DNA of 17,342 bases from Fidelibacterota bacterium. GTDB lineage: Bacteria; Fidelibacterota; JAANXI01. The notes beneath the pieces were generated by a model, which ran no database searches, was not told the DNA's origin, and was given only the letters and a program-made list of their open reading frames with translations. The translations under genes were made by a program, and so were the position numbers. Location of the stretch: assembly GCA_018263365.1 (NCBI GenBank), contig JAANXI010000075.1, positions 1-17,342 of the forward strand, read 5' to 3'. Shown here one piece after another: positions 7,504 through 15,953 of this stretch; within the stretch, counting starts at the first letter, position 1, and the number at the start of each line of letters is the position of its first letter.

Positions 7504-9280
7504 TTGTTCTCTGTTTGCGCAGGATAATTTGCCTGCACGACTGGCGGATCAATTGGAAACCGTTGCAGACGAAGCGACCGTCTCCTCGCTGTACGAGGAT
7601 TATGTCCATCTCCATAACTATCCCATCACATGGGAGGAACTCGACCGGAAAACAGTGAAGCAAATTCCGGCGCTGACAGCCAGGGAACGAACTACCCTCC
7701 TGGAAGTTCGGAAAAAGCATCCACATTTAGATGAATGGACGGTGGTCGGGAAAAAGTTGCCAGCCGAGGCCATTGAAATTCTGAAATACACCGTCCGGCT
7801 TTCCCATGAGCCTGCGGTAAGAGGACATCTTCGCTGGCGGGGCAAATCATCCCGGGTTGAGGATTATCAATCCTACACTCGCCTCCGCTTTGCAAAGAGC
7901 AATACAATCAATGGAAGCGTCGTAACCGAACGCGATCCGGGAGAGCAGTCTGCCACTGACCATCTTGCAGGTGGAGTGGAATTCAGCAATCTGCCTGGGA
8001 TAGACAAATTGATTCTGGGTCAATTTCGCCTGGGATACGGACTGGGAGTCTCTTTCGGACCGGCGATGGGGCTGGCGAAGTCGAGCAGTGCGGTGAGTAA
8101 CGTCGACCAGTCGTATATGCGCCTTCGCATCAACGATTCGAGCCTGGAATCGCTGGGATTTACCGGCGCAGCTGCCAGAACGCATTATGGGAACCATCAT
8201 ATCCAGGCCGCTGGTGCATATACATCGAAAGATGGCTCCTGGAATGGTGACGAAATTGTGATTTCACAATCCGGTTTACACCTGACGGAAGGGAGTTTGC
8301 AGAGAAAAGACAACATCATTGAGCGCCTGGGAAACGGTGCGTACTGGTATGCCGGGGATCAAATTGATATAGGGATGCAATATTCTCAAATCCGCCGCAA
8401 GCGCGGGTCTGATGATGCGTGGCTAGAAAAATTCGTGTTCGGTAGCGCGTGGTTTGAAACCGATCACCTGTCGCATGAAACCGGGATAGATTTGTCGGGA
8501 AATCGGGCGTATCTAACGACAGTGAGATCGGCTATCGATGCGGTGGAAGTTGCCGTTGCTCATCGCTGGTATGACCCGCAATACCATGCTCCGTACGCCA
8601 GCGGATTCGGCGAATACTCCGGCACATCCAACGAAACCGGCTGGTATGCCGGGATTCAAGTCGATACGGATGCTGTGCGATGGAGCGGTTATATAGACGT
8701 TTTTCATGAAATTACGAATACCAAATCCCCACCGAAGGAGGGGACAGAATGGTTGCTACGCGCGGATTGGCGTCCCCGCCCCCGGATGCAGCTGTCCGGT
8801 TCCGTGAAAAACGAAACCAAAGAAGTGTCTGCCACTGATGCTGCGGATGGGGTAGAATTCGAGTTCAACATTTTACGCTGGAAACAGGAATATCAGGGAC
8901 AATGGCGCTATCGCTGGGATTCCGGATTCACTGCCGATGTCCGAACAGAGTATGTGACCGTGCACTATCCGGATCGTAGGTATACCGGAAATCAATGGGC
9001 GTATAAATTGACTTTTCCCATCCGTGCCCGGGATCGGCTCCAGGTTTTTCTGGTACCATACGATGTCGAGTCCAGCGATGCCTCGACTTATTATTTCGTG
9101 ATGCCGGTGACCGGGACGATGCAGCTGTTGCGGCAAACCGGCGCTGGCATGATAACCGGTGGGCAGATTCGGATGAATTTTTCCGAATCCGCGGAAATGA
9201 CCATTTTTTATTTGCAACGCCGCGCAGATAACTCAAAATTATCACATTCCGTAGCAGCGCAAATGGATATTGCTTTCTAA
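7430..9280 (+). CDS. Helix-hairpin-helix domain and outer-membrane barrel protein
   Basis: The 616-residue product has a signal peptide (RR, then a Cys-rich hydrophobic core, likely cut after SLFAQ at about residue 31). A helical region at about 53-123 follows, looking like two degenerate helix-hairpin-helix units (ITWEELDRKTVKQIPALT and HLDEWTVVGKKLPAEAIEIL). A long barrel-like part from about 131 to the end contains LILGQFRLGYGLGVSFG, the glycine-rich strand typical of this group, and the chain ends in AAQMDIAF with a terminal Phe. Proteins of this layout are common in Bacteroidota and relatives; their function is unknown to me. The ATG at 7430 has GGAAG about 7 nt upstream and lies 74 nt inside the previous gene. 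Because the signal peptide is in the overlap, this start is well supported. The amidase gene follows after 6 nt. Confidence 0.75.
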   Translation: MSNTRRQYIRCCLLPIVLVCCLVSDCSLFAQDNLPARLADQLETVADEATVSSLYEDYVHLHNYPITWEELDRKTVKQIPALTARERTTLLEVRKKHPHLDEWTVVGKKLPAEAIEILKYTVRLSHEPAVRGHLRWRGKSSRVEDYQSYTRLRFAKSNTINGSVVTERDPGEQSATDHLAGGVEFSNLPGIDKLILGQFRLGYGLGVSFGPAMGLAKSSSAVSNVDQSYMRLRINDSSLESLGFTGAAARTHYGNHHIQAAGAYTSKDGSWNGDEIVISQSGLHLTEGSLQRKDNIIERLGNGAYWYAGDQIDIGMQYSQIRRKRGSDDAWLEKFVFGSAWFETDHLSHETGIDLSGNRAYLTTVRSAIDAVEVAVAHRWYDPQYHAPYASGFGEYSGTSNETGWYAGIQVDTDAVRWSGYIDVFHEITNTKSPPKEGTEWLLRADWRPRPRMQLSGSVKNETKEVSATDAADGVEFEFNILRWKQEYQGQWRYRWDSGFTADVRTEYVTVHYPDRRYTGNQWAYKLTFPIRARDRLQVFLVPYDVESSDASTYYFVMPVTGTMQLLRQTGAGMITGGQIRMNFSESAEMTIFYLQRRADNSKLSHSVAAQMDIAF

Positions 9281-9286
9281 CTTGCT

Positions 9287-10813
9287 ATGGTATATATTCA
9301 TAAGAACTTATCGCATATGCTTAAGAAACTACTTCAAGTCATCGGTTTGGGAGTGTTACTTGGGTTTCTCGTGAATCCACAGGGAAACTTCGCCCAAAAG
9401 TCGCCGGGCGCTCAAACCGTGCGTGACTTTCAGACCATCAACAACATCAAATACCTCTCCGCTTCGAGATTCGCGGATGTTTTTAAGGTCAAAACCTATT
9501 ACAATCCGCAATCCCAGAAGATGATCCTTTATCTGCCGGAGCAGCGCCTGAAGTTTTCGGCGTTTAGCTCATACATTATGATTAACTCGGAGATATATCA
9601 TCTTCCGAATCTGGTCTTGCCAACAGACGGTGATTTGTTGATACCGGTAGCTTCGTTTACGCACATTATTCAGCCGCATCTTGGTATAACAATGCAGTAT
9701 GATGCCTCGGTTCCGAATCTCAGTGTAAATTATGAGCCGGTGAATATTACCGATCTGATCGTGGAGGAAAAGAAAAACGGCACGCTCATCCGCTTCCCGG
9801 TTACCCGGAAATTCCGGGAAACGGAGTATAAAGCCTGGCAGGGGAATGCCGGATGGTTTTATCTGACGGTCGCGGGGGGTTACATCAATGAAAAACGATT
9901 ATCGAAGGTTACCCCCAATGGGGTGATCCGAAAGATCGTGCCCATCCAGATGGATGGCTCCGTCCAGTTTTCGTTCCGGTTGCGGGAGCGCATCGAGGAC
10001 TATGAGGCCTACCAGAACTCCAATCCCCGGGAAATTGTCGTTAGTCTGCGAAGTCCTGCGTTTAACGGTTCGGTTGAGCTGAATGAAGCGCGGGATCGCT
10101 GGAAACTGGATCGCATCGTGCTGGATCCGGGCCATGGCGGGAAAGATCCCGGAGCGATTGGGTATGCCGGACTCCAGGAAAAAGATGTCGTGCTGGATGT
10201 AACTAAGCGGGTCGGCCGCCTGATTGAAAAAGAATTTCCGGATGTCGAGGTTATTTACACCAGAAAAACAGATAAATTCATCCCTCTCCGGGATCGGGCC
10301 CGGGTTGCCAACGAACAGAACGGCAAGCTTTTCATCAGTATCCACGCGAACAGTAACAAAAACAAAAGCGTGCGCGGATTCGAGACATATTTGCTTCGCC
10401 CCGGAAAGACCGAAGATGCCGTCGATGTGGCTGAGCGGGAAAATTCGGTGATCAAATTTGAGGAATCCACCGAGTATTACAAGCAGTATGACAATGAGCA
10501 GCTGATCCTGGCTACTATGGCCCAAAGCGCCTTTATGAAGGAGAGCGAAGATTTCGCCAGTCTTGTACAGCAGGGATTGAGCAGCGAGGTGCCCAGCCGG
10601 AGTCGCGGCGTAAAACAGGCCGGATTTTATGTGTTGGTCGGAGCCTCAATGCCGAACATTTTGGTGGAAACCGGATTTGTTTCCAATACGAGGGAAGGCA
10701 AAAATCTTGGTTGGGCTGAGTATCGGCAAAAAATTGCGGAAGGCATCTTTGAAGGGATTAAGGATTTCAAGTTGAAATACGACCAACAGGTCGTGGATCA
10801 AGCGTCCCTGTGA
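9287..10813 (+). CDS. N-acetylmuramoyl-L-alanine amidase (Amidase_3, AmiC-like)
   Basis: This exported zinc enzyme cuts the bond between N-acetylmuramic acid and L-alanine of peptidoglycan, usually during daughter-cell separation or remodelling. The product has 508 residues. A signal peptide (core LLQVIGLGVLLGFLV) is followed by a domain resembling copper-amine-oxidase-N/stalk modules at about 50-155. An AMIN-like strand-rich part lies at about 155-265, and the catalytic domain runs from about 272 to 500. Zinc ligands are His283 (DPGHGG), Glu298 (LQEKD) and His353 (SIHAN); the catalytic Glu461 is in VETGFVSN. The ATG at 9287 has no ribosome binding site. A second ATG at 9317 (MLKKLLQVIG) gives an equally good signal peptide. 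It lies 6 nt after the barrel gene, and its stop codon overlaps the murI start in GTGA. Confidence 0.93.
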   Translation: MVYIHKNLSHMLKKLLQVIGLGVLLGFLVNPQGNFAQKSPGAQTVRDFQTINNIKYLSASRFADVFKVKTYYNPQSQKMILYLPEQRLKFSAFSSYIMINSEIYHLPNLVLPTDGDLLIPVASFTHIIQPHLGITMQYDASVPNLSVNYEPVNITDLIVEEKKNGTLIRFPVTRKFRETEYKAWQGNAGWFYLTVAGGYINEKRLSKVTPNGVIRKIVPIQMDGSVQFSFRLRERIEDYEAYQNSNPREIVVSLRSPAFNGSVELNEARDRWKLDRIVLDPGHGGKDPGAIGYAGLQEKDVVLDVTKRVGRLIEKEFPDVEVIYTRKTDKFIPLRDRARVANEQNGKLFISIHANSNKNKSVRGFETYLLRPGKTEDAVDVAERENSVIKFEESTEYYKQYDNEQLILATMAQSAFMKESEDFASLVQQGLSSEVPSRSRGVKQAGFYVLVGASMPNILVETGFVSNTREGKNLGWAEYRQKIAEGIFEGIKDFKLKYDQQVVDQASL

Positions 10814-11655
10814 GCACACCCAAATCAGTAGCGCCGCTGGGCGTGTTCGATTCCGGCCTTGGCGGTCTTACCGTTGTTCGGCAAATCCAGAAAGTGTATC
10901 CGCATCTTTCCATCATTTATTACGGCGATACGGCGCGTGTGCCGTACGGTACCAAAAGCCCGCAGACCGTCACGCATTTCTCCCGGCAGATTATCGAATT
11001 CCTGATTGCGCAGGATATTCAGGCGATTATGGTAGCGTGTAATACGGCCTCCGCAACTGCGGTGCCTGTGCTCAAAGATGAGTACCCTGTTCCGATTCAC
11101 GGCGTGGTTGAGCCCGGTGCGAAAGCCGCGTTTCACGCTACACAGACCGGGAAAATCGGCGTCATCGGGACGAATTCAACCATTCGCTCCAGCGTATATA
11201 AATCCGCATTGAAACGTTTGGATGAATCCCTCGAGGTTACGGTACAGCCCTGCCCGCTCTTTGTACCGATTGTGGAGGAGGGTTGGGAGACCCACCAGGT
11301 TGCGGAAATCACCGTTAGGGAGTACCTGGCTCAGATGATCGAGCAGAAAATTGATACGCTGATTCTGGGCTGTACGCACTATCCGCTGCTGAGCGAAACG
11401 CTCCGCAAAGTGTTACCGGATTCTATCACTATTATCGACAGCGGCGTTGCCGCAGCCAACGCGGTGGAAAATATTGTTGAATCCCCAATGGAAGTTATTC
11501 CTAAGTACAAATATTACGTGAGTGATACCCCGGAACGTTTTTCGGAGATCGGTACACGGTTTTTGGGGCATCCGATGGAGAATGTCTACTACTTTGATGT
11601 GGACCGCCCGTGGACTGCGGCCGATATTCAGTCCGCACCAAAAGTGACGCCATGA
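10810..11655 (+). CDS. murI: Glutamate racemase
   Basis: MurI interconverts L- and D-glutamate without a cofactor, supplying D-glutamate for the peptidoglycan stem peptide in the cytoplasm. The 281 residues are normal for the family. Key motifs are present: GVFDSGLGGLTV with Asp14 and Ser15, YYGDTARVPYG, the first catalytic Cys77 in ACNTASATA, the VVEPGAKAA loop, and the second catalytic Cys188 with His190 in LGCTHYPLL. The start is GTG at 10810, sharing a GTGA overlap with the amidase stop; the murI stop overlaps the folC start as ATGA. Translational coupling across the three genes is therefore likely. Its position next to a peptidoglycan amidase and MotB fits an envelope operon. Confidence 0.97.
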   Translation: MSTPKSVAPLGVFDSGLGGLTVVRQIQKVYPHLSIIYYGDTARVPYGTKSPQTVTHFSRQIIEFLIAQDIQAIMVACNTASATAVPVLKDEYPVPIHGVVEPGAKAAFHATQTGKIGVIGTNSTIRSSVYKSALKRLDESLEVTVQPCPLFVPIVEEGWETHQVAEITVREYLAQMIEQKIDTLILGCTHYPLLSETLRKVLPDSITIIDSGVAAANAVENIVESPMEVIPKYKYYVSDTPERFSEIGTRFLGHPMENVYYFDVDRPWTAADIQSAPKVTP

Positions 11656-12923
11656 GCGAATATCAGAATACGCTGCAGTATCTTTTCAACCTTCAAAATC
11701 GCGGGATCAAACTGAGTCTTGATCGGGTCCTCTTGTTCCGGAAGGCACTCGGTTTTCCCGATCGGGCATTTGACAGCTTTCACATCGCCGGGACAAACGG
11801 TAAGGGATCAACGGCCCACTTCCTGGATGCCATGCTGCGGACTGCGCCGATAAAGGTGGGGTTGTACACTTCGCCTCATCTGGTACGGTTCAATGAGCGC
11901 ATTCGTGTGAACGGCGCTACAATCCCGGATGATTTTATTGTGAGATTTACCCGGCAATGGCGGGATTTTATTGACGAATACGAATTGACCTTCTTTGAGA
12001 CGACCACGCTCATGGCCTTGGATTATTTCCGGGAGCAGGAAGTAGACGTGGCCATACTCGAAACAGGTCTCGGCGGGCGGCTGGATGCCACGAACATTGT
12101 TACGCCGATTGTTTCTCTTATCACTTCCATCGGGCTGGAGCATACGGATATGTTGGGGGAGACGATAGCTGATATTGCCCGGGAAAAAGCCGGAATCATG
12201 AACCCGAATGTCCCTTGTGTTATCGGAACCATGCCCCCGGAAGCCGCACTTGTGATGGCGGAACGGGCGGGGGAACTTACCTTGCAACTCATTTCGGCAA
12301 TCAATCTGCTGCATCCGTCGAATATCAGTGTCATCCCTGACCACGGAACAAAATTTGATCTGATGGTAAAGGGCGAAAAGCACCACCTTCGGCTGAACAT
12401 GGTGGGCCGACAGGCGGCAATGAACGCCGCGTATGCTGTCGCTGCCTTGGAGGTTCAGGATCACTACGCTCTTGATTGGCCGGAGCAAAAAAGAGCCGTT
12501 GAACAGGTGACAATCCCCGGGCGTCTCCAGAGGCTTCAGGAGTCTCCTGCGGTGTATTATGATGTCGCTCATAATTACGACGGCTTTGTCCAGCTGATGC
12601 AAAATCTGCGGGCCCTTCATCCTGAGCGCGATTTTCGGTTTTTGCTCAGTCTGAGTGAATTGAAGGATATTTCCCGTCTGCACGAAGCGTTGCCAGCGGA
12701 GGCATCGCTGGGAATTATGACGATCGACGATATGCCAATGCACGGTCTGGCAGCTTGGGAAAAGGCCTTGCCCGCTCGCGAAATATCGGATTACGGCCGC
12801 AATGCAGAAGCGGGAAAACAGTGGCGATCAGACCTGAGGAATTCGGACATTGGAATCATCGCCGGGAGTCACTACATTGCGCGATATGTTTACGAGGGTT
12901 TTAACTTTTCCCTTGACTCATAA
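11652..12923 (+). CDS. folC: Folylpolyglutamate synthase / dihydrofolate synthase
   Basis: FolC adds glutamate to dihydropteroate and/or to folates using ATP, so that folate is made and kept in the cell. The 423 residues match the Mur-ligase-like FolC family. Visible motifs are the P-loop GTNGKGS with Lys51, the LYTSPHLVRFNERI segment, ETGLGGRLDATN, the GLEHTDMLGETIADIAREKA stretch, and YDVAHN in the C-terminal domain. The frame extends upstream to 11610, but ATG at 11652 overlaps the murI stop in ATGA and gives the usual N-terminus (MSEYQNTLQYLFNL). Whether it has both activities cannot be decided from sequence; a separate dihydrofolate synthase is not in view. It closes the motA-to-folC run. 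Confidence 0.95.
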   Translation: MSEYQNTLQYLFNLQNRGIKLSLDRVLLFRKALGFPDRAFDSFHIAGTNGKGSTAHFLDAMLRTAPIKVGLYTSPHLVRFNERIRVNGATIPDDFIVRFTRQWRDFIDEYELTFFETTTLMALDYFREQEVDVAILETGLGGRLDATNIVTPIVSLITSIGLEHTDMLGETIADIAREKAGIMNPNVPCVIGTMPPEAALVMAERAGELTLQLISAINLLHPSNISVIPDHGTKFDLMVKGEKHHLRLNMVGRQAAMNAAYAVAALEVQDHYALDWPEQKRAVEQVTIPGRLQRLQESPAVYYDVAHNYDGFVQLMQNLRALHPERDFRFLLSLSELKDISRLHEALPAEASLGIMTIDDMPMHGLAAWEKALPAREISDYGRNAEAGKQWRSDLRNSDIGIIAGSHYIARYVYEGFNFSLDS

Positions 12924-12990
12924 CACTGATGTTTTAAATTCTTTTCACCAAGCATCCAGATGATTTGTATAAAAAGACAGAATCGTAACT

Positions 12991-13059
12991 AAAAATCGCC
13001 AACCACCGCAAGAGTTCATTTTCCGATAAATACCAAAAACTCCTAAAAACGGTAAAACC
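12991..13059 (+). promoter_or_regulatory. C-rich, G-poor rho leader (possible Rho-binding site)
   Basis: The 69 bases just before the rho start hold 19 C and 7 G by my count, many A, and no obvious hairpin or Shine-Dalgarno sequence. Unstructured C-over-G RNA is what Rho binds, and Rho controls its own leader in E. coli. A weak promoter (TTCACC at 12944-12949, 18-base spacer, TATAAA at 12968-12973) could start the transcript just upstream. The regulatory role is inference. Confidence 0.3.
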
Positions 13060-14325
13060 ATGAGTGCTACGAAGAGATTAGACATTAACGATCTGCAATC
13101 GATGAATATCAAAGAGCTTACGAAAATGGCTCAGGATTTGCAGATCCCCGGGTATTCCGGACTGAAGAAACAAAATTTGATTTTCAAGATCCTGGAGGCA
13201 CAGGCGGAACAGGAAGGCCTGATTTTTTCCAAAGGGGTGCTGGAAATTCTGGAAGACGGCTACGGATTTTTGCGGTCTCCCGATTACAATTATACCCCCG
13301 GCCCGGACGATATTTACATTTCCCCGTCGCAGATTAAGCGTTTTGGCCTGCAAACAGGTCACGTGGTGTCCGGACAGATTCGGCCCCCCAAGGATGATGA
13401 GCGCTTCTTTGCGCTGCTGCGGGTAGAGGCGATCAACTTTATGCGGCCCGATGAGATTAAAAATGTGGTGCTGTTCGATAATCTCACGCCGCTCTATCCA
13501 GAGGAACGTTTTCAGTTGGAGCATGATCCCAAGGATTATTCCACACGGATCGTCGACCTGATTTCGCCGGTTGGCAAGGGCCAGCGTGGTTTGATCGTGG
13601 CTCAACCCAAAACCGGAAAAACCATTCTGCTGCAGAAATTGGCGAATGCCATTCTTACGAACCACCCGGAATCGACACTGATTGTACTGCTTATCGATGA
13701 GCGGCCGGAAGAGGTCACGGATATGCAACGCTCAGTGGATGCGGAAGTGGTCAGTTCGACATTTGATGAGCCACCGGACCGACACGTACAGGTCGCCAAC
13801 ATGATTCTGGAAAAAGCGAAGCGTATGGTCGAATTCGGCGAGGATGTGGTGATTCTGCTGGATAGTATTACCCGGTTGGCCCGTGCTCATAACGCGGTCA
13901 TCCCGCACTCCGGCCGTATTTTGTCCGGTGGTCTGGATTCCAATGCACTCCACAAACCGAAGCGCTTTTTCGGGGCCGCGCGGAACGTGGAAGAGGGCGG
14001 CAGTTTAACCATTATCGCCACGGCACTGGTTGAAACCGGCAGCCGGATGGATGACGTGATCTTTGAAGAGTTTAAAGGCACGGGTAACATGGAGCTCGTA
14101 CTTGATCGCGAACTCAGTGACCGCCGCACCTTCCCGGCCATCGATATTGACCGTACCGGTACGCGCCGCGAAGAACTGTTGCTGAGCGAAACGGAACTGG
14201 CCCGCGTCTGGATCCTGCGGAAATTCCTGCAGAATATGTCCGTAGTCGAATCTATGGAATTCGTGCTGGACAAAATGAAGGGTACGAAGAACAACGACGA
14301 ATTCCTCAAGTCAATGAATCAATAA
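13060..14325 (+). CDS. rho: Transcription termination factor Rho
   Basis: Rho is the hexameric RNA-dependent ATPase/translocase that ends transcription at unstructured C-rich RNA. The 421 residues equal the usual core length, with no large insertion. The Rho_N helical domain is at about 10-50 (MNIKELTKMAQDLQIPGYSG). The RNA-binding cold-shock-like domain is at about 55-130 (GYGFLRSPDYNYTPGPDDIY). The ATPase has a Walker A QPKTGKT with Lys187 and Thr188 and a Walker B VILLDSITRLARAHN. The secondary-site region GSLTIIATALVETGSRMDDV and the closing arginine-rich segment ELSDRRTFPAIDI are also intact. The ATG at 13060 lacks a Shine-Dalgarno sequence. It is separated from folC by 136 nt and is probably its own unit. 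Confidence 0.98.
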   Translation: MSATKRLDINDLQSMNIKELTKMAQDLQIPGYSGLKKQNLIFKILEAQAEQEGLIFSKGVLEILEDGYGFLRSPDYNYTPGPDDIYISPSQIKRFGLQTGHVVSGQIRPPKDDERFFALLRVEAINFMRPDEIKNVVLFDNLTPLYPEERFQLEHDPKDYSTRIVDLISPVGKGQRGLIVAQPKTGKTILLQKLANAILTNHPESTLIVLLIDERPEEVTDMQRSVDAEVVSSTFDEPPDRHVQVANMILEKAKRMVEFGEDVVILLDSITRLARAHNAVIPHSGRILSGGLDSNALHKPKRFFGAARNVEEGGSLTIIATALVETGSRMDDVIFEEFKGTGNMELVLDRELSDRRTFPAIDIDRTGTRREELLLSETELARVWILRKFLQNMSVVESMEFVLDKMKGTKNNDEFLKSMNQ

Positions 14326-14337
14326 CTTTGGTGTACC

Positions 14338-14359
14338 GGGCTCAGAACGTTCTGGGCCC
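14338..14359 (+). terminator. Hairpin just after rho, without a clear T run
   Basis: GGGCTCAG (14338-14345) pairs with CTGGGCCC (14352-14359) around the loop AACGTT; one pair is a G-U wobble. It starts 12 nt after the rho stop. The bases after it are not T-rich, so it is not a classical intrinsic terminator. It may protect the rho mRNA 3' end or work with Rho. A T-rich stretch at 14412-14430 is too far downstream to belong to it. Confidence 0.4.
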
Positions 14360-14494
14360 AGTGCGGAGTTATTGTCCGATTTCCAGTTTCCTGAATAGTC
14401 CTGTACCTCTGATTTTTCTTTTTCGGTTTTCATACTTGATATTCAATAGAGGTGAAACGAACTTTAGCAATCTATGCCGAAACAGGAGGGAACC

Positions 14495-15682
14495 ATGAAA
14501 TTTGCACCGCGAATTGATCGCGTTCAACCGTCAATGACAATGGCTGTCATTGAAAAAGCTGCAACCCTGCGTGCGCAGGGTATCGATGTGGTGGATTTTG
14601 GCGCCGGTGAGCCGGATTACGGCACTCCGGAGAATATCCGCGATGCCGCCAAACGGGCACTAGATGCCGGATACACCCGTTACACTAAGAACACGGGAAT
14701 CGATCCATTGCGCGAAGCCATTTGTGTTAAACTCAAACGGGATAACGGTCTCGAGTATTCCCCGGATCAGATTATCGTATCCAACGGAGCCAAGCACGTC
14801 TTGTTCAACACAATGATGGCCACGCTGGGGGAGGGCGACGAGATCATCATTTTTTCGCCGTACTGGGTAACCTTTCCGGAGATGGCCAAACTCACCGGCG
14901 CAAATCCGGTGATCATCCGGACCACCGAAGCCAATTGTTTCGAACCGTCCCTGGATGAGGTTCGCAAGCATATTACCGAAAATACCCGCGCCATTCTGAT
15001 GAATTCGCCATCCAATCCCAGCGGCATGGTGTATTCTGAGGAGACCATCGCCGGACTTGCCGATATCTGCATAAAAAATGAACTCTATCTGATCTCTGAC
15101 GAATGTTATGAGAGCATTACCTATGGCGCTGAGGCCATTTCGCCGGCGCGGTATGAGGATGAATCGAAATTTGTGGTTACTGTCCAGTCGATGTCGAAAT
15201 CCTATGCGATGACTGGTTGGCGGGTCGGCTACGCAGCCGGAAACAAGGCACTCATAGGCAACATGGCGAAGATCCAGAGCCAAAGCGCATCCCATGCCAA
15301 CTCCATCGCTCAACATGCCGCAGTGGAAGGCCTGAACGGCGATCAGTCATTTTTGAAATCAATGGTAGCCGAATATGAAAAACGCCGTGATTATGTGCTG
15401 GGCCGGTTGAACGATATGCCGGGTATCACCAGCGGAAAACCGGAAGGCGCTTTTTATGCGTTTCCCAACGTCAGCAGTTATTATGGAAGTTCCTATGACG
15501 GCAAGAAGATCACCGACTCCGGAAGCATTACGGATTTCATTTTGGAAGAAGCCAACGTGGCAGTGGTGCCTGGCGGAGGCTTTGGCAACGACGAAAATAT
15601 TCGCATCAGCTATGCAACATCCATGGAGGAACTTGAACGGGGACTCGATCGTATTGAGTCTGCGCTGCAAAAATTGAATTAA
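14495..15682 (+). CDS. aspB: Pyridoxal-phosphate aminotransferase, aspartate type (class I)
   Basis: This is a cytoplasmic fold-type I aminotransferase of the AspB (subgroup Ib) kind, most likely aspartate or prephenate aminotransferase, linking oxaloacetate/aspartate to glutamate/2-oxoglutarate. The 395 residues carry GAGEPDYGTPENIRDAA at the N-terminus, YTRYTKNTGIDPLREAI, SNGAKHVLFN, the substrate loop NSPSNPSGMVY, SDECYESITYG for the cofactor ring, and the PLP-binding Lys235 in SMSKSYAMTGWRVGY. ATG at 14495 has a strong AGGAGGG at 14484-14490, so the upstream ATG at 14474 is rejected. rpmE follows after 21 nt. The family is certain; the substrate is an inference and other amino-acid specificities are possible. 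Confidence 0.9.
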   Translation: MKFAPRIDRVQPSMTMAVIEKAATLRAQGIDVVDFGAGEPDYGTPENIRDAAKRALDAGYTRYTKNTGIDPLREAICVKLKRDNGLEYSPDQIIVSNGAKHVLFNTMMATLGEGDEIIIFSPYWVTFPEMAKLTGANPVIIRTTEANCFEPSLDEVRKHITENTRAILMNSPSNPSGMVYSEETIAGLADICIKNELYLISDECYESITYGAEAISPARYEDESKFVVTVQSMSKSYAMTGWRVGYAAGNKALIGNMAKIQSQSASHANSIAQHAAVEGLNGDQSFLKSMVAEYEKRRDYVLGRLNDMPGITSGKPEGAFYAFPNVSSYYGSSYDGKKITDSGSITDFILEEANVAVVPGGGFGNDENIRISYATSMEELERGLDRIESALQKLN

Positions 15683-15703
15683 GGAAGAAGAAGGAGTAAC
15701 AGA

Positions 15704-15952
15704 ATGAAAAAAGGTATTCATCCCGAATACAAAATGGTAACTGTCACCTGTTCATGCGGAAACACGTTCGAAACCCGCTCCGCATCCGGTGATCTGAAAG
15801 TGGAACTTTGCTCGGAATGTCATCCGTTTTTCACCGGAAAGCAGAAGATGATCGACTCCGCCGGACGTATTGATAAGTTCCGCGCACGCTACGGTGAAAA
15901 AGACGATAAGAAGAAGGATAAGGAAGCAGAAAAGGAAACCGCAGAGGAGTAA
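15704..15952 (+). CDS. rpmE: 50S ribosomal protein L31, zinc-binding form
   Basis: L31 sits on the large ribosomal subunit and helps bridge the two subunits. The 82 residues begin MKKGIHPEYKMVTVTCSCG, the usual L31 start. Four cysteines (Cys16, Cys18, Cys36, Cys39) make this the zinc-binding form, with SECHPFFTGKQK and DSAGRIDKFRARYG following. The last 18 residues (from Glu65) are almost entirely Lys, Glu and Asp, an added charged tail beyond the ordinary 65-75 residues. AAGGAG at 15691-15696 gives a strong start at 15704. It lies between aspB and the DUF1385 gene, with a 1-nt gap to the latter if that starts at 15954. Confidence 0.96.
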   Translation: MKKGIHPEYKMVTVTCSCGNTFETRSASGDLKVELCSECHPFFTGKQKMIDSAGRIDKFRARYGEKDDKKKDKEAEKETAEE

Positions 15953-15953
15953 A

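Noticed and set aside
11808..12743. Long minus-strand frame of 311 codons opposite folC
   Set aside because: It lies wholly inside a certain folC gene, and its His/Arg/Gln-rich composition looks like an antisense shadow with no domain motif.
14660..15316. 218-codon minus-strand frame opposite aspB
   Set aside because: It is fully contained in a certain aminotransferase gene and shows no motif or ribosome binding site.
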